Counted from the first letter of the stretch, positions 32,307 to 42,315 are shown. The stretch is DNA of 64,000 nucleotides from Kaistella chaponensis (GCF_900156725.1 NZ_FTOI01000009.1:1-64000), one strand, 5' to 3'. The notes: generated from the letters alone by a model not told the origin. Made by a program: numbers and translations.

Positions 32307-33563
32307 ATGTCAATATTAGAAATGAAAGTCCCGTCGCCGGGAGAATCTATCACAGAAGTTGAAATCGCATCTTGGTTGGTAAAAGACGGCGATTATGTAG
32401 AAAAAGATCAACCAATTGCCGAAGTTGATTCTGATAAAGCTACACTGGAACTTCCTGCAGAACAAAGTGGAATCATCACTCTGAAAGCGGAAGAAGGTGA
32501 AGTGGTACAAGTAGGGCAAATTGTTTGTTTGATCGATACTGCTGCTTCGAAACCAGAAGGTTCAGCTGCTCCAAAAACAGAAAATGCCGAAGCTCCACAA
32601 GCTGAAGTAAAAGTTGTTGAAAAACCGGCAATCGTTCAGGAAGCTAAAAAAGAAGAAAAGCCAGTTGCAACAAGTTATGCATCGGGAACTCCTTCTCCTG
32701 CAGCTAAGAAAATTCTAGACGAAAAAGGAATCGATGCAAATCAGGTTTCGGGTTCTGGAAAAGACGGTAGAATTACGAAAAATGATGCGGAAACTGCTTC
32801 TGTTGCAGCAATGGGATCATCTTCTTCTACCAATGGCTCCAGAAATTCTAGCACTACAAAGCTTTCAGTTCTAAGAAGAAAAATCGCTGCAAGATTGGTT
32901 TCTGTAAAAAATGAAACAGCCATGTTGACAACTTTCAATGAAGTTGATATGTCTGAAATCTTTAGAATTAGAAAACAATACAAAGAAGAATTCAGTCAAA
33001 AACATGGGATTGGTCTTGGTTTCATGTCCTTCTTTACCAAAGCAGTTACAAGAGCACTTCAATTGTATCCAGATGTAAATGCTTCTATCGATGGAGATTA
33101 CAAAATAAATTATGATTTCTGCGACATTTCTATTGCTGTTTCTGGACCAAAAGGTTTAATGGTTCCAGTGCTAAGAAATGCGGAAAACATGACGTTCAGA
33201 AGTGTTGAAGCAAATATAAAATCACTCGCTGAAAAAGTAAGAGATGGTAAAATCACCGTTGATGAAATGACAGGCGGAACATTTACCGTAACCAACGGTG
33301 GAACTTTCGGTTCGATGATGTCCACACCAATTATTAATCCACCACAATCTGCAATTTTGGGAATGCACAATATTCTGCAAAGACCAATGGCGATTAACGG
33401 TGAAGTGGTAATTCGCCCAATGATGTACGTTGCAATGTCTTATGATCACCGTATTATTGACGGTAAAGAATCAGTAGGATTTTTAGTAGCCGTAAAAGAA
33501 GCAATCGACAATCCAGTTGAATTTTTAATGAATGGCGACGAAAGAAAAGCTTTAGAACTTTAG
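32307..33563 (+). CDS. sucB: Dihydrolipoyl succinyltransferase, E2 of 2-oxoglutarate dehydrogenase
   Basis: SucB carries the succinyl group from E1 to CoA. One lipoyl domain has its lysine at residue 44 (DSDKATLEL), an Ala/Pro/Lys-rich linker follows, then an E3-binding domain near 130-165 ([16 protein letters not shown]...[10 protein letters not shown]) and the catalytic domain with DHRIIDG (His381, Asp385). The 418-residue length fits. It ends in a terminator that closes the sucA-unknown-sucB operon. Confidence 0.96.
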   Translation: MSILEMKVPSPGESITEVEIASWLVKDGDYVEKDQPIAEVDSDKATLELPAEQSGIITLKAEEGEVVQVGQIVCLIDTAASKPEGSAAPKTENAEAPQAEVKVVEKPAIVQEAKKEEKPVATSYASGTPSPAAKKILDEKGIDANQVSGSGKDGRITKNDAETASVAAMGSSSSTNGSRNSSTTKLSVLRRKIAARLVSVKNETAMLTTFNEVDMSEIFRIRKQYKEEFSQKHGIGLGFMSFFTKAVTRALQLYPDVNASIDGDYKINYDFCDISIAVSGPKGLMVPVLRNAENMTFRSVEANIKSLAEKVRDGKITVDEMTGGTFTVTNGGTFGSMMSTPIINPPQSAILGMHNILQRPMAINGEVVIRPMMYVAMSYDHRIIDGKESVGFLVAVKEAIDNPVEFLMNGDERKALEL

Positions 33564-33593
33564 AATTTATTCAAAGATTTTTTAGAATATATG

Positions 33594-33621
33594 AATCCCG
33601 TCACAAAAAGGCGGGATTTTT
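33594..33621 (+). terminator. Terminator after sucB
   Basis: AATCCCG pairs with CGGGATT (33612-33618) across an 11-base loop and leads into T. Confidence 0.7.
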
Positions 33622-33645
33622 GTATTAATTTTTAAAACAATAAAT

Positions 33646-34032
33646 ATGAACTCTGCAACTACTTTCGATATTAAAGTTTCTGTACTTACGGAGTACGATT
33701 ACAAAAACAGTTTCCCTTCAGATAACCGTTTTGTTTTTCGTTACCATATTTCCATTGAAAATTTAAGCGAATTCCCGATTAAAGTTTTAAAAAGAAAATG
33801 GCTAATTTATGATGTCGGTTTCGGTTTTACCGAAGTAATGGGCGATGGCGTCATTGGATTAACTCCCGAAATTCATTCCGGTGAAAATTTTACCTATTTT
33901 TCAAATGTCATGTTGAGATCCGGTGTCGGAAATATGAGTGGTTCTTACTTTTGCACCCATCTTTTAACCAATGATGAACTGGAAATCGAAATCCCAAAAT
34001 TTAATCTTGTTGCCGAAGTTTTGAGTAATTAA
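33646..34032 (+). CDS. apaG: ApaG family protein (DUF525)
   Basis: A 128-residue protein with the ApaG beta-sandwich signature: FVFRYHISIENLSEFPIKVLKRKWLI near 27-52, GVIGLTPEIHSGENFTYFS near 70-88 and GNMSGSYF near 96-103. ApaG is linked to Co/Mg handling and diadenosine tetraphosphate levels in enterobacteria, but its mechanism is uncertain. It is free-standing between the sucB terminator and a convergent exonuclease gene. Confidence 0.92.
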   Translation: MNSATTFDIKVSVLTEYDYKNSFPSDNRFVFRYHISIENLSEFPIKVLKRKWLIYDVGFGFTEVMGDGVIGLTPEIHSGENFTYFSNVMLRSGVGNMSGSYFCTHLLTNDELEIEIPKFNLVAEVLSN

Positions 34033-34195
34033 AGGGAAATATTGTTTGCTTTTTACCATGCTAATTCTTCGTTATTTTTTACGAAACCTTTAGTAGGAAG
34101 CAGTACAAAAACGCGGTAACTTAAGCAACCATTTCTTCAAATTTTAATTTTTAGAACGTTCCTAAATAGGTAGTTTGCTCAAAAAAAGAAACCGT

Positions 34196-34753
34196 TTACA
34201 AAACTTTCAAGTTATTCTTCATAACGGAATTCACGTCTTCATTTCTCGTCAACATTAACCTTTCAAAAGCGAGCAAGGATATTTTGGCACAAACTTCTGC
34301 ATCCGCTCCTGCTCGGTGATGATTAAATTTGATTTGATGAAGTTCTGCCAATGATTTTAAGCCATATTTGGGTAAATCTTTCCATGATTTTTTGGCCAAA
34401 GAAATACTGCATAAATAATTCAGTTTTGGTTTGAAAAAACCGTAGTGATCTAAAGAACTTCGCAAAACTCCCGCATCAAAAACAGCATTGTGCGCAATCA
34501 TTAAATTTCCGTACATCAATTTTTCTGCTTCTTGCCATACTTCATCAAAAGTAGGCGAATCTTTAACATCTCTCGGTGTAATCCCATGAATGTCGATGTT
34601 TCTTGGATGAAAGTAAGGATAACTTGGAGGTTTAATGAGCCAGTTTTCAGTTTTCACAATTACTCCGTTTTCCACCACGCAAATTCCCATTTCACATGCA
34701 GAATTTCTTTCGTGTGTCGCAGTTTCAAAATCGATGGCGCAGAAATCAATCAT
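34196..34753 (-). CDS. DnaQ-like 3'-5' exonuclease
   Basis: The DEDDh exonuclease core is visible: FCAIDFETAT with Asp8 and Glu10 at the N-terminus, AHNAVFDAGVLRS near 87-99, and HHRAGADAEVCAKI near 142-155 with the terminal His and Asp. At 185 residues it is a single-domain nuclease like the proofreading epsilon subunit, acting on DNA or RNA ends. It lacks a fused GIY-YIG or WYL domain. Polymerase partnership cannot be told from context. Confidence 0.9.
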   Translation of the reverse strand: MIDFCAIDFETATHERNSACEMGICVVENGVIVKTENWLIKPPSYPYFHPRNIDIHGITPRDVKDSPTFDEVWQEAEKLMYGNLMIAHNAVFDAGVLRSSLDHYGFFKPKLNYLCSISLAKKSWKDLPKYGLKSLAELHQIKFNHHRAGADAEVCAKISLLAFERLMLTRNEDVNSVMKNNLKVL

Positions 34754-34775
34754 TTAAGGTTTGATATTATTTAGT

Positions 34776-34979
34776 TTAAACAGTAAGATATTTGCATGAG
34801 TAAAATATATTCTTTTTTACAAAAGTAATTCTTGAAAAAAAATTACAAAGATTGCAAAATCTAAATAATTGTTTTTTTTTGAAATTTTGCACACTTTTGA
34901 AAATCTCATTTAGCGGTAAATCTTTTGTTTCTTTTGCGGTTAAATAATCAGCAAAATCAGTGAGAGCAAGAGTTTTCAT
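34776..34979 (-). CDS. Small ORF coupled to the hydrolase gene (67 aa)
   Basis: Its ATG overlaps the stop codon of the upstream hydrolase gene in an ATGA junction, so it is likely translated by coupling. The first 38 residues look coding (MKTLALTDFADYLTAKET...), while the last 28 are Phe/Cys/Lys-rich and look like AT-rich noncoding sequence. It may be a true small protein or the stub of a decayed gene. No family recognised. Confidence 0.4.
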   Translation of the reverse strand: MKTLALTDFADYLTAKETKDLPLNEIFKSVQNFKKKQLFRFCNLCNFFSRITFVKKNIFYSCKYLTV

Positions 34980-35743
34980 TCCAAAATTTTCTTTATTTCA
35001 ATATTAAATTCTTCGAAAGAAGCCAAATCATCATGACTTCCACCAAGTATTTCTATAAATCTTTTCTCTATTTTTGGTTGGGCGTTTTTAAAGGTGTCGA
35101 ATAATTTTTTTCCCGATTTTAGCGGAACTATTTTATCATTCGTCCCGTGAAAATGAAAGAGTGGAACTTTTACTGAAGAAATAAGTTCATTTGACCTAAA
35201 ATGATAAGTCATCGTTGGCGAAACCCGATCGGTCACTTGCTTTGGCAACCATCGGTTTACAATATCTTGAAGATTAAAAAAAGTAGCTTCCAAAATTAAA
35301 GCTTTCGGATGATTTTCGGAGGCGACTTTAATGGCAAAAACACCACCCAAACTTCTGCCATAAACCACCATATTTTTTTCGCCATAATTTTTTTTTGCAA
35401 ATTCATAAAAAAATTGGGCATCAGAATAGAGCAAATCTTCATTTCTCGGGCCGGAACTTTTGCCGTAACCTCGATAATCCATCACCAAAACATCGTAGCC
35501 AAATTGAGTGAATTCACTGGCGATTTTTCCCCAACGATGAAGATTGTCGGAGTTTCCATGAAAATAAAGCAACACACCTTTTGGATTTTTTATTTTGAAA
35601 TGAAGCGCATTGATTTTTCCCTCGAATGGTGTTTCCCAAAAGTATTCTTCGAAATCTTTATCAAAATCGAATTCGTGATGTTCGGGTAAAATGACGGGTA
35701 AAAAAACTACTTTTTCCTGAAAATATTTTAGGATTTCTGACAT
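34976..35743 (-). CDS. Alpha/beta hydrolase (255 aa)
   Basis: Alpha/beta hydrolase fold with the oxyanion segment LYFHGNSDN near 59-67, the nucleophile Ser131 in YGRSLGG, the acid Asp in GTNDKIVPL near 200 and the base His in GGSHDDLASF near 240. No signal peptide or membrane helix, so it is cytosolic. It is a paralogue of the next gene upstream (same MDYRGYGKS and VYGRSLG blocks), 18 bp away, indicating tandem duplication. The substrate (ester, lipid or peptide) is unknown. Confidence 0.88.
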   Translation of the reverse strand: MSEILKYFQEKVVFLPVILPEHHEFDFDKDFEEYFWETPFEGKINALHFKIKNPKGVLLYFHGNSDNLHRWGKIASEFTQFGYDVLVMDYRGYGKSSGPRNEDLLYSDAQFFYEFAKKNYGEKNMVVYGRSLGGVFAIKVASENHPKALILEATFFNLQDIVNRWLPKQVTDRVSPTMTYHFRSNELISSVKVPLFHFHGTNDKIVPLKSGKKLFDTFKNAQPKIEKRFIEILGGSHDDLASFEEFNIEIKKILE

Positions 35744-35761
35744 GGCGCAAATTTAAGAAAA

Positions 35762-36622
35762 CTAATTTTTTCGGTGGTTTTCATTCATACTCGTTTTCTC
35801 CATGTCGATAAAAACTTTTCGCTCTTCAAAAATTTCTTCCATCGCACGATGATATTCTTCAAACTGATGAATATTAATATGTCCAGCTCCTAAAATAACA
35901 TAAAGTCTGGTTAGTTTTGGATTAACTTCGGAAAGGTCGATCGCCGTTTTTATAGGAACTAAACCGTCATCACTTCCATGAAGGATTTTAATTGGGCAAC
36001 GAACATTTTTTAAATAATGAAAAGTCGGAATATTGTAACGCAGAAAGGGTTTTGCGGGCATAAACGGAAGATATCGATGAATCGCTCGTAAAAGAGAGTA
36101 GAGTGGAGAAGTGAGAATCAAAATTCGAGGATTATTTTTCGCGGCCAATCTTGCTGCAAATCCGGAACCGAGCGATCGTCCGTAAACGATGATCTGATCT
36201 TCTGAATATTCTTTTTTTACGATGTCATAAATAAATTGAGAGTCGCGCTTCATGGCTTCTGCAGTTCTTTTTCCCGTACTTTTCCCGAATCCACGATAAT
36301 CCATCATGATGACTTCGTAGTTTAACCTCGTGAAATCGATGGCAAATTTTCCCCAACCTTTGATGCTTTTCGTGTTACCTTTCAGATAAATTACAACGCC
36401 TTTTGGGTTTTCAACTTGAAAATGCAAATAATTGATTTGGGCACCACGTTCTGGTTCAACGGTTTTTTCCTCCGCTTTTAAATGTTCATAAGCAAATTTA
36501 AAATCTGGTGAAAGTTTCTCGGGTTGAAAAAAAAATCGATGTTGAAAAAAATAAATCAGTATTCCTGTAATCAGCGTAACTGTCACAACAATGCTCAAAA
36601 GAAAGTAAATATCTATTTTCAT
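35762..36622 (-). CDS. Membrane-anchored alpha/beta hydrolase (286 aa)
   Basis: Residues 5-27 form one membrane helix, followed by an alpha/beta hydrolase domain: LKGNTKSIKGWG near 80-91, MDYRGFGKSTGKR near 107-119, nucleophile Ser150 in YGRSLGSG, GSDDGLVPI near 215 and a terminal GAGHINI with the catalytic His. In the first motif HG is replaced by KG, while the paralogue keeps HG. The family resembles bem46/FSH-type serine hydrolases. It lies directly upstream of its soluble paralogue in one operon. Confidence 0.87.
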   Translation of the reverse strand: MKIDIYFLLSIVVTVTLITGILIYFFQHRFFFQPEKLSPDFKFAYEHLKAEEKTVEPERGAQINYLHFQVENPKGVVIYLKGNTKSIKGWGKFAIDFTRLNYEVIMMDYRGFGKSTGKRTAEAMKRDSQFIYDIVKKEYSEDQIIVYGRSLGSGFAARLAAKNNPRILILTSPLYSLLRAIHRYLPFMPAKPFLRYNIPTFHYLKNVRCPIKILHGSDDGLVPIKTAIDLSEVNPKLTRLYVILGAGHINIHQFEEYHRAMEEIFEERKVFIDMEKTSMNENHRKN

Positions 36623-36689
36623 ATCAATGATATAAAAGTAAATAAATTTATGAGAATTATTTGTGTTTCTTTAAATTTTTATCAAATTT

Positions 36690-37652
36690 TCATAGAAAAT
36701 GTTTAAATATTAACCATTTTGTTTGGTAATAATCGGTAATTTGATTTTTTCCGCGCAATTTGAGTGTTCCATAAAACTGTCGATACCAACTTCTGTGTGC
36801 TCGAATAACTGCCCAAAAGTGAGAGAAGCCATTTTTGTATCCCAAATATATTCCTGCAAAACCATCTAAAATCAAACGTGCGGGAATCACCCAAAATAAT
36901 GTATGTAAAGGCGCATTTTTTAAAATCATCGACAGGTTATTTCGGATGTTTAAAAATGTTTTCTGTGCACTTTGTTTATTTAATGTTCCACCTCCGACAT
37001 GAAAAATGGTTGATTTTCCGGTATAAAATATTTTTCTTCCTGAATTTTTTAATCGCCAACACAAATCAATTTCTTCCTGATGGGCGAAAAATCTTTGGTC
37101 GAAACCATTTTGATCCCAAAAATCTTGAGAACGGATAAACAAACAACAACCTGAAGCCCAGAAAATTTCGGTTTCATCATTATATTGTCCGAGATCTTCT
37201 TCTAGATCTTCAAAAATTCTTCCTCTGCAATAAGGAAATCCAAGATTGTCGATAAATCCTCCTGCAGCGCCTGCAAATTCGAAATAATTTCTTCGGTGGT
37301 AATCTAGAACTTTCGGTTGAACAGCAGCAATATTTAAATCACTTTGAAAAAGGTCTAAAACGGGATTGATCCAGTTTTCTGTCACTTCAACATCGGAGTT
37401 TAAAAGACAGTAAATTTCAGCCTCGATTTTCTTTAAACCTTCATTGTAACCTCCCGCAAATCCGTAATTTTTTTCGTTTTTAACAATTTTTATCGCGGGA
37501 AATTTTTCCTTTAAGAAAGAAACAGAATCGTCTGTGGAAGCATTGTCAATTACAAAAATTTCGGTGTTTCCTGAATGTAAAATGACATTTGGAAGAAATT
37601 TTTCTAACCAATTTTTGCCGTTCCAGTTGAGGATAACAATTGCTAAATTCAA
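36690..37652 (-). CDS. Family 2 glycosyltransferase
   Basis: A GT-A fold transferase: VILNWNGKNWLE at the N-terminus, VIDNASTDDSV at 34-44 with the nucleotide-binding Asp, YGFAGGYNEGL near 63-73 and LLNSDVEV near 88-95 (the DxD-like metal site). The motif EEIDLCWR near 190 is the usual rhamnosyl/GT2 acceptor region. A hydrophobic stretch follows near 250-275. It likely adds a sugar to a cell-surface polysaccharide or lipid. The neighbouring acyltransferase gene supports an envelope role. Confidence 0.9.
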   Translation of the reverse strand: MNLAIVILNWNGKNWLEKFLPNVILHSGNTEIFVIDNASTDDSVSFLKEKFPAIKIVKNEKNYGFAGGYNEGLKKIEAEIYCLLNSDVEVTENWINPVLDLFQSDLNIAAVQPKVLDYHRRNYFEFAGAAGGFIDNLGFPYCRGRIFEDLEEDLGQYNDETEIFWASGCCLFIRSQDFWDQNGFDQRFFAHQEEIDLCWRLKNSGRKIFYTGKSTIFHVGGGTLNKQSAQKTFLNIRNNLSMILKNAPLHTLFWVIPARLILDGFAGIYLGYKNGFSHFWAVIRAHRSWYRQFYGTLKLRGKNQITDYYQTKWLIFKHFL

Positions 37653-37699
37653 GATGTAAAAATTAAAAATTAATTATTAATGATAGAAAAGATGCGCTA

Positions 37700-38575
37700 T
37701 CATTGTCCCATAAATTTAATGGCATTTTGGTATTTCCATCTTCTATGTGACCAAAGATAATTGTCGGGTCTTTTATTAATGGTGTTTTCCAAAAGATGAT
37801 GGAATTTTTTTACAACTTCATGTTCCACAAATTTTTCACCATCTGGATAAATTCGATAATAATTGATCTGATAATATCCGCGCTTGACTTTTTTCATTTC
37901 ACAAAAAACAAACGCCAGTTCCATTCTGGTAGAAAGTTTGTCGTATCCTACAAAAGCAGGAGTTTTTTGGTTCAAAAAATTAAGACCATAAGTAACTTCC
38001 GAGTGATGAGGAGTTTGATCGGCAACAAACATATACACGGAATTTCCATCATTGGGATTTCTGAAAATATGCCGAATCACCTCTTTTGCTTCCAAAGCTT
38101 GATTCCCAAATCGGTTTCTAAGGGATTTTATCTTTTCTTCCCAGAAACTGTTTTGAACTTTTCGATACACAGGAAAACTATTTTCTTGAGGAATAATGGT
38201 CGCTAAAGTGTTGTACCATTCCCAATTAAAGACATGTCCTGCGAGCAAAATCACATTTTTATTTTCCTCTTTGGCTTCCTGAAAAATATCTTGATTCAAA
38301 TGCTGAACGCGAACACGCAGTTCCGTGGAAGAAATGGTGAAGGATTTGAAAGTTTCTACAATATAATCGCAAAAATTAATGTAAAACTTTTTCTCAATTT
38401 TTTTTAGATCTGTAGGTGACTTTTCTGGAAAGGAATGTTGAAGATTCTCGAGTACCACTTTTCTTCTGTAACCAATGATATAATAGATTACAAAAAACAT
38501 AAAATCCGAAATCAGGTACAAAATCCGAAGTGGAATTTGTGAAAGCAGCAGAATTATTTTAAAAAGAAATCTCAT
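37700..38575 (-). CDS. Lipid A biosynthesis-type lauroyl acyltransferase
   Basis: An LpxL/HtrB-family membrane acyltransferase: N-terminal membrane helix at about 3-35, the catalytic H-x4-E motif with His114 and Glu119 (AGHVFNWEW), and the conserved VFVADQTP-like MFVADQTPHH near 180. It adds a secondary acyl chain to lipid A or a related lipid. The 291-residue length fits. It is upstream of the glycosyltransferase on the same strand, separated by 47 bp. Confidence 0.9.
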   Translation of the reverse strand: MRFLFKIILLLSQIPLRILYLISDFMFFVIYYIIGYRRKVVLENLQHSFPEKSPTDLKKIEKKFYINFCDYIVETFKSFTISSTELRVRVQHLNQDIFQEAKEENKNVILLAGHVFNWEWYNTLATIIPQENSFPVYRKVQNSFWEEKIKSLRNRFGNQALEAKEVIRHIFRNPNDGNSVYMFVADQTPHHSEVTYGLNFLNQKTPAFVGYDKLSTRMELAFVFCEMKKVKRGYYQINYYRIYPDGEKFVEHEVVKKFHHLLENTINKRPDNYLWSHRRWKYQNAIKFMGQ

Positions 38576-38659
38576 AAATAATTTGCAAATTTAATGATAA
38601 TATAGTTTATTGATGGCGCTATTTTTGTTTATTTGTTTCGAATAAATATTTAAAAAAGT

Positions 38660-39250
38660 ATGATCAAATTAAATTTGAAAATTTTAGCTTTTTCGTCATT
38701 ACTCGTTTCAAGTTTGGCATATTCGCAAAAAACGGATCAATTGCAAACAAAAAATAATGTTTCCGATAATGCTCTCCTTTTAAAAGCAAAAAATGACTCC
38801 GTTGTTGCGGCGAAGAAAAAGGCAGCTGCAGCCGAAATCGCAAAGCTTCCGAAACCTTACAATCAGAAGGAAAATGCGCAAACAAAAATCGCAGAATTGG
38901 TAAAACAAGCGAAGAAAGAAAATAAAAATATCATGATTCAAGCTGGTGGAAACTGGTGTATTTGGTGTTTGAGATTTGATCATTATGTTCAAACTACGCC
39001 AGAATTAAAAGAATTGGTTGATCAAAATTTCATTTACTATCATTTAAATTACTCTCCCGAAAATAAAAATGAAAAGGTTTTTGCAAAATATGGGAATCCA
39101 GGAGAAAAATTTGGCTATCCAGTTTTTATCGTTTTAGATCAGAACGGGAAACAAATTCATACGCAGGATAGTTCAGTTTTAGAAGAGGGAAAAGGATACA
39201 GTTTAGAAAAAACCAAAACCTTTTTTAAAGAATGGTCGCCGAAATCTTAA
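38660..39250 (+). CDS. Exported thioredoxin-family protein
   Basis: A signal peptide (1-22, cleavage after YSQ) and a charged, Lys/Ala-rich linker are followed by a thioredoxin fold at about 70-195. The active site is WCIWC with Cys100 and Cys103, so Trp replaces the usual Gly-Pro spacer, as in periplasmic DUF255/thioredoxin_7-like proteins of Bacteroidota. The cis-Pro region is GYPVFIVLD near 154-162. It probably handles disulfides or protects exported proteins. Confidence 0.87.
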   Translation: MIKLNLKILAFSSLLVSSLAYSQKTDQLQTKNNVSDNALLLKAKNDSVVAAKKKAAAAEIAKLPKPYNQKENAQTKIAELVKQAKKENKNIMIQAGGNWCIWCLRFDHYVQTTPELKELVDQNFIYYHLNYSPENKNEKVFAKYGNPGEKFGYPVFIVLDQNGKQIHTQDSSVLEEGKGYSLEKTKTFFKEWSPKS

Positions 39251-39254
39251 ATTA

Positions 39255-39290
39255 AAAAATCTCGTCATTGATTTGACGAGATTTTTTTTT
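39255..39290. terminator. Bidirectional terminator
   Basis: A 13-bp stem (AAAAATCTCGTCA with its complement at 39274-39286, 6-base loop) between convergent genes; its T-run reaches the stop codon of the aldehyde dehydrogenase gene. Confidence 0.87.
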
Positions 39291-40650
39291 AGAGGAGTTT
39301 CTTGATCCAATTTAATTTTTTATCGGTGTAAGGTGGATATTTTAGATCTGGTTCTCCCCAAGTTGCACGATCCAAAACTGCTTTTTGGTGAGAAAATGCA
39401 TCGAACCCATATTTCCCATGATAATTCCCGATTCCTGAATTTCCAACACCGCCGAAAGGTAAATAATCGTTGCTCAAATGCATCACAACATCATTAATAC
39501 AACCACCACCAAACGAAATTTTTATAGTAAATTCTTCCTTTTCTTCCGAATTATCGCTAAATAAATACGCAGAAAGTGGTTTTTCATACGCTGCGATTTG
39601 CAGTAAAGCTTCATTGAAATTTTTGAATGTCAAAACCGGAAGAATAGGTCCGAAAATTTCTTCTTGCATCACTTTATCATTCCACGTTACATCATGCATA
39701 ATCGTGGGTTCAATATATCTTTTTGCAGCATCTGTTTTTCCACCAAAATATACTTTTTCTTGATCAATTAAATTCACCAACCGATCAAAATTTCTTTGAT
39801 TGATGATTTGGGTGTAATTTTCGGATTCTGAATGGTAATTAAATTTTTGAATGTAAGATTGTAAAGAATCTAGAAAACTGTCTTTCACTTTTTCATCGAC
39901 CAAAATATAATCTGGTGCAACGCAAGTTTGTCCTGCGTTCAAAAATTTTCCCCACACAATTCTTTTTGCAGCGACGTCAAAATTGGCGCTAGATGTTACA
40001 ATTGCAGGACTTTTTCCACCCAATTCTAAAGTTACAGGTGTTAAATGTTTGGCGGCAGCTTCGTAGATAATTTGTCCCACTTTCGGACTTCCTGTAAAAA
40101 ATATCTTATCGAATTTTTGTTTTAAAATTTCCGTTGTTTCCTCGATTCCGCCTTCAGCAACGTAAAAATAATCTTTCGGAAAATTCTCATTGATGATTTT
40201 TGCCATTGCTTTCATCGTGTTTTCTGCGATTTCACTTGGTTTTAAAATACAAGTATTTCCTGCCGCCAAAGCTGCAACAACTGGCGAAAGTGATAGTTGA
40301 TAAGGATAATTCCAGGCGCCAATAACCAACGTACAACCAAGAGGTTCGGGATAAATTTTACTGGAACCCAATTGATTGGCGAGATTGGTGCGAACTTTTT
40401 TAGGTTTTGCTAAAGAATTAAGATTTTTCAAAAAATAATCGATGTCTTTCAAAACAAAGGAAATCTCCGTCGTAAAAGTGTCGAATTTCGATTTCCCAAA
40501 ATCTTTAAAGATCGAATCGTAAAGTAATTCCTCATTTTTCAGAAGAACTTCTTTCAGTTTTTCCAGGTACATTTTCCTGAATTTCAGGTTTTTGGTTTTT
40601 TGACTGTTAAACAAATTCCGCTGATCGGATAAAATATTTTGAAAATCCAT
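39289..40650 (-). CDS. NAD(P)-dependent aldehyde dehydrogenase
   Basis: The ATG at 40650 (MDFQNIL) is preferred to 40716, which would overlap the spacer behind the GMC gene. The enzyme belongs to the ALDH3/coniferyl-type group: GAWNYPYQLSLSPVVAALAAGN near 107-128, ELGGKSP near 218-224 with the general-base Glu, and the catalytic Cys in NAGQTCVAPDY near 251. The GGVGNSGIGNYHGKYGFD end is typical. It follows a GMC alcohol oxidoreductase gene on the same strand, so an alcohol-to-aldehyde-to-acid pathway is likely. Confidence 0.9.
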   Translation of the reverse strand: MDFQNILSDQRNLFNSQKTKNLKFRKMYLEKLKEVLLKNEELLYDSIFKDFGKSKFDTFTTEISFVLKDIDYFLKNLNSLAKPKKVRTNLANQLGSSKIYPEPLGCTLVIGAWNYPYQLSLSPVVAALAAGNTCILKPSEIAENTMKAMAKIINENFPKDYFYVAEGGIEETTEILKQKFDKIFFTGSPKVGQIIYEAAAKHLTPVTLELGGKSPAIVTSSANFDVAAKRIVWGKFLNAGQTCVAPDYILVDEKVKDSFLDSLQSYIQKFNYHSESENYTQIINQRNFDRLVNLIDQEKVYFGGKTDAAKRYIEPTIMHDVTWNDKVMQEEIFGPILPVLTFKNFNEALLQIAAYEKPLSAYLFSDNSEEKEEFTIKISFGGGCINDVVMHLSNDYLPFGGVGNSGIGNYHGKYGFDAFSHQKAVLDRATWGEPDLKYPPYTDKKLNWIKKLL

Positions 40651-40716
40651 TATTATTTTAATTTTTCGTTTCGTATCAATTGAGGGTAATATCTTTTTTA
40701 AATTATTGAAAAACAA

Positions 40717-42315
40717 TTAGTTATTCAATATGAAATCTGCGGCTTTTTCCGCAATCATCAAACATGCTGCATTGGTATTTCCAGAAATAATTTCCGGCAT
40801 GATCGAAGCATCTGCAACTCTAAGGTTTTCAATACCATGAACTTGCAATTTATCATTAACCACAGAATTTTCACCGTTTCCCATTCTGCAGGTTCCAACA
40901 GGATGATATAGGGTTTCTAATGTTTTTTTAAGGTGCTCAATCAAAACATCATCAGAAGAATTTCTTGGCGGCCAATTCATTTTCTTTAATCTTACGTCAT
41001 CAAAAGTCGAAGAATCCATTACTGCCATTGCTTTTTTCAATCCAAATAATAATGTCTTGACATCATTTTCTTTTGATAAAAAATTGGGTTGGATCAATGG
41101 TGCAACTCGACTGTCTTCAGATTGTAAAAGAATATTTCCCGAGCTTTCTGGATGCAATAATATGGCCAAAATCGTATAACCGTTTGTTGTTGGAAGTGAA
41201 AATGGATTGTAAAGATCCGCTTTGTAGTCATTTCCCATGTGTAAAGGCGAAAAGTGAAACTGCAAATCTGGAATTTTTTTCTCTTCTGAAGATTTAAAAA
41301 ATGAGGTGGTTTCAATAATAGAGTAGTTGAGCAACGATTCTTTTTTTCGAAAATATTGCAACAGATTGTTGATGAACCCCGTTTTTTTAATAACAGTATT
41401 TAATCCATTTACTTTACTGAAATCGCTGGTTCCTGTCCACACGTGGTCTTTCAAATTTTCGCCAACTGCGGGTAAATCTTTAATTAAATCAATATCAAAT
41501 TTTTTCAGTTCTTCTTTTGGACCAATTCCCGATACTTTCAAAAGTTGTGGTGATTGAATTGCACCTGCACAAAGGATCACTTCTTTATTGCAAAATATTT
41601 TTTCCGAGGAATTTTTCCCGGCATAGATTTCTACACCAATCGCTTTTCCATTTTCAATGATTATCTTTTTTACAAAAGTTTTTGTTTTGATTGTTAAATT
41701 TGTTCGGTCAGAAATAGGTTTTAAAAATGCTTCATACGTGCTTTGACGAACGTTTTTATCAATCGTGTATTGTAAAAAAGAAGAACCTTCCTGGTTTTCA
41801 CCATTGTAATCTTCATTAAAATTCAACCCATTTTCTTTACAGGCTTCAATAAACTTATAGGTTGATTTGTTGTATTCTTTGCGCAATGAAACATTTAATT
41901 CCCCATTTTTACCGTGAAACTCATTATTAAAGGAGTGGTTGTTTTCAGATTTTTTAAAATAGGGAAGAAGCGAATCGTAATTCCAACCTTTATTTCCCAT
42001 TTCTTGCCAGTTGTCATAATCTTTTGAGTTTCCACGTACGTAAGCCATTGCATTGGTCGCACTCGATCCACCCAAAGATTTTCCTCTGGGAATATAAATT
42101 TTCCGGTTATTGACGAATTTTTGTGGTTCCGTTGAAAATGCCCAATCCATTTTACTGCGATTCAACAAACTATACCATCCCGGAATTTTTGATAAAAAAT
42201 TCGGTTTTCCACCCGCTTCTATTAATAGAACTGAGTTTTCTTGATTTTTGCTTAGTCGATTTGCCAAAACACTTCCCGAAGAACCTGCGCCAATAATTAT
42301 AAAATCTACATTCAT
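40717..42315 (-). CDS. GMC-family alcohol oxidoreductase
   Basis: A glucose-methanol-choline flavoenzyme of 532 residues. The FAD motif GAGSSGSVLANRL is near 8-20, the GMC signature PRGKSLGGSSATNAMAYVRG near 75-94, the second signature GAIQSPQLLKVSGIGP near 248-263, and the catalytic His region YHPVGTCRMG near 466-475. It oxidises an unknown alcohol (choline dehydrogenase-like). The aldehyde dehydrogenase gene lies 66 bp downstream and is probably co-transcribed. No transporter or regulator is adjacent to reveal the substrate. Confidence 0.92.
   Translation of the reverse strand: MNVDFIIIGAGSSGSVLANRLSKNQENSVLLIEAGGKPNFLSKIPGWYSLLNRSKMDWAFSTEPQKFVNNRKIYIPRGKSLGGSSATNAMAYVRGNSKDYDNWQEMGNKGWNYDSLLPYFKKSENNHSFNNEFHGKNGELNVSLRKEYNKSTYKFIEACKENGLNFNEDYNGENQEGSSFLQYTIDKNVRQSTYEAFLKPISDRTNLTIKTKTFVKKIIIENGKAIGVEIYAGKNSSEKIFCNKEVILCAGAIQSPQLLKVSGIGPKEELKKFDIDLIKDLPAVGENLKDHVWTGTSDFSKVNGLNTVIKKTGFINNLLQYFRKKESLLNYSIIETTSFFKSSEEKKIPDLQFHFSPLHMGNDYKADLYNPFSLPTTNGYTILAILLHPESSGNILLQSEDSRVAPLIQPNFLSKENDVKTLLFGLKKAMAVMDSSTFDDVRLKKMNWPPRNSSDDVLIEHLKKTLETLYHPVGTCRMGNGENSVVNDKLQVHGIENLRVADASIMPEIISGNTNAACLMIAEKAADFILNN

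Noticed and set aside
34776-34900. Frameshifted C-terminal domain of the small coupled ORF
   Set aside because: Other frames there do not yield a convincing continuation; the region is AT-rich with poly-A/T runs.
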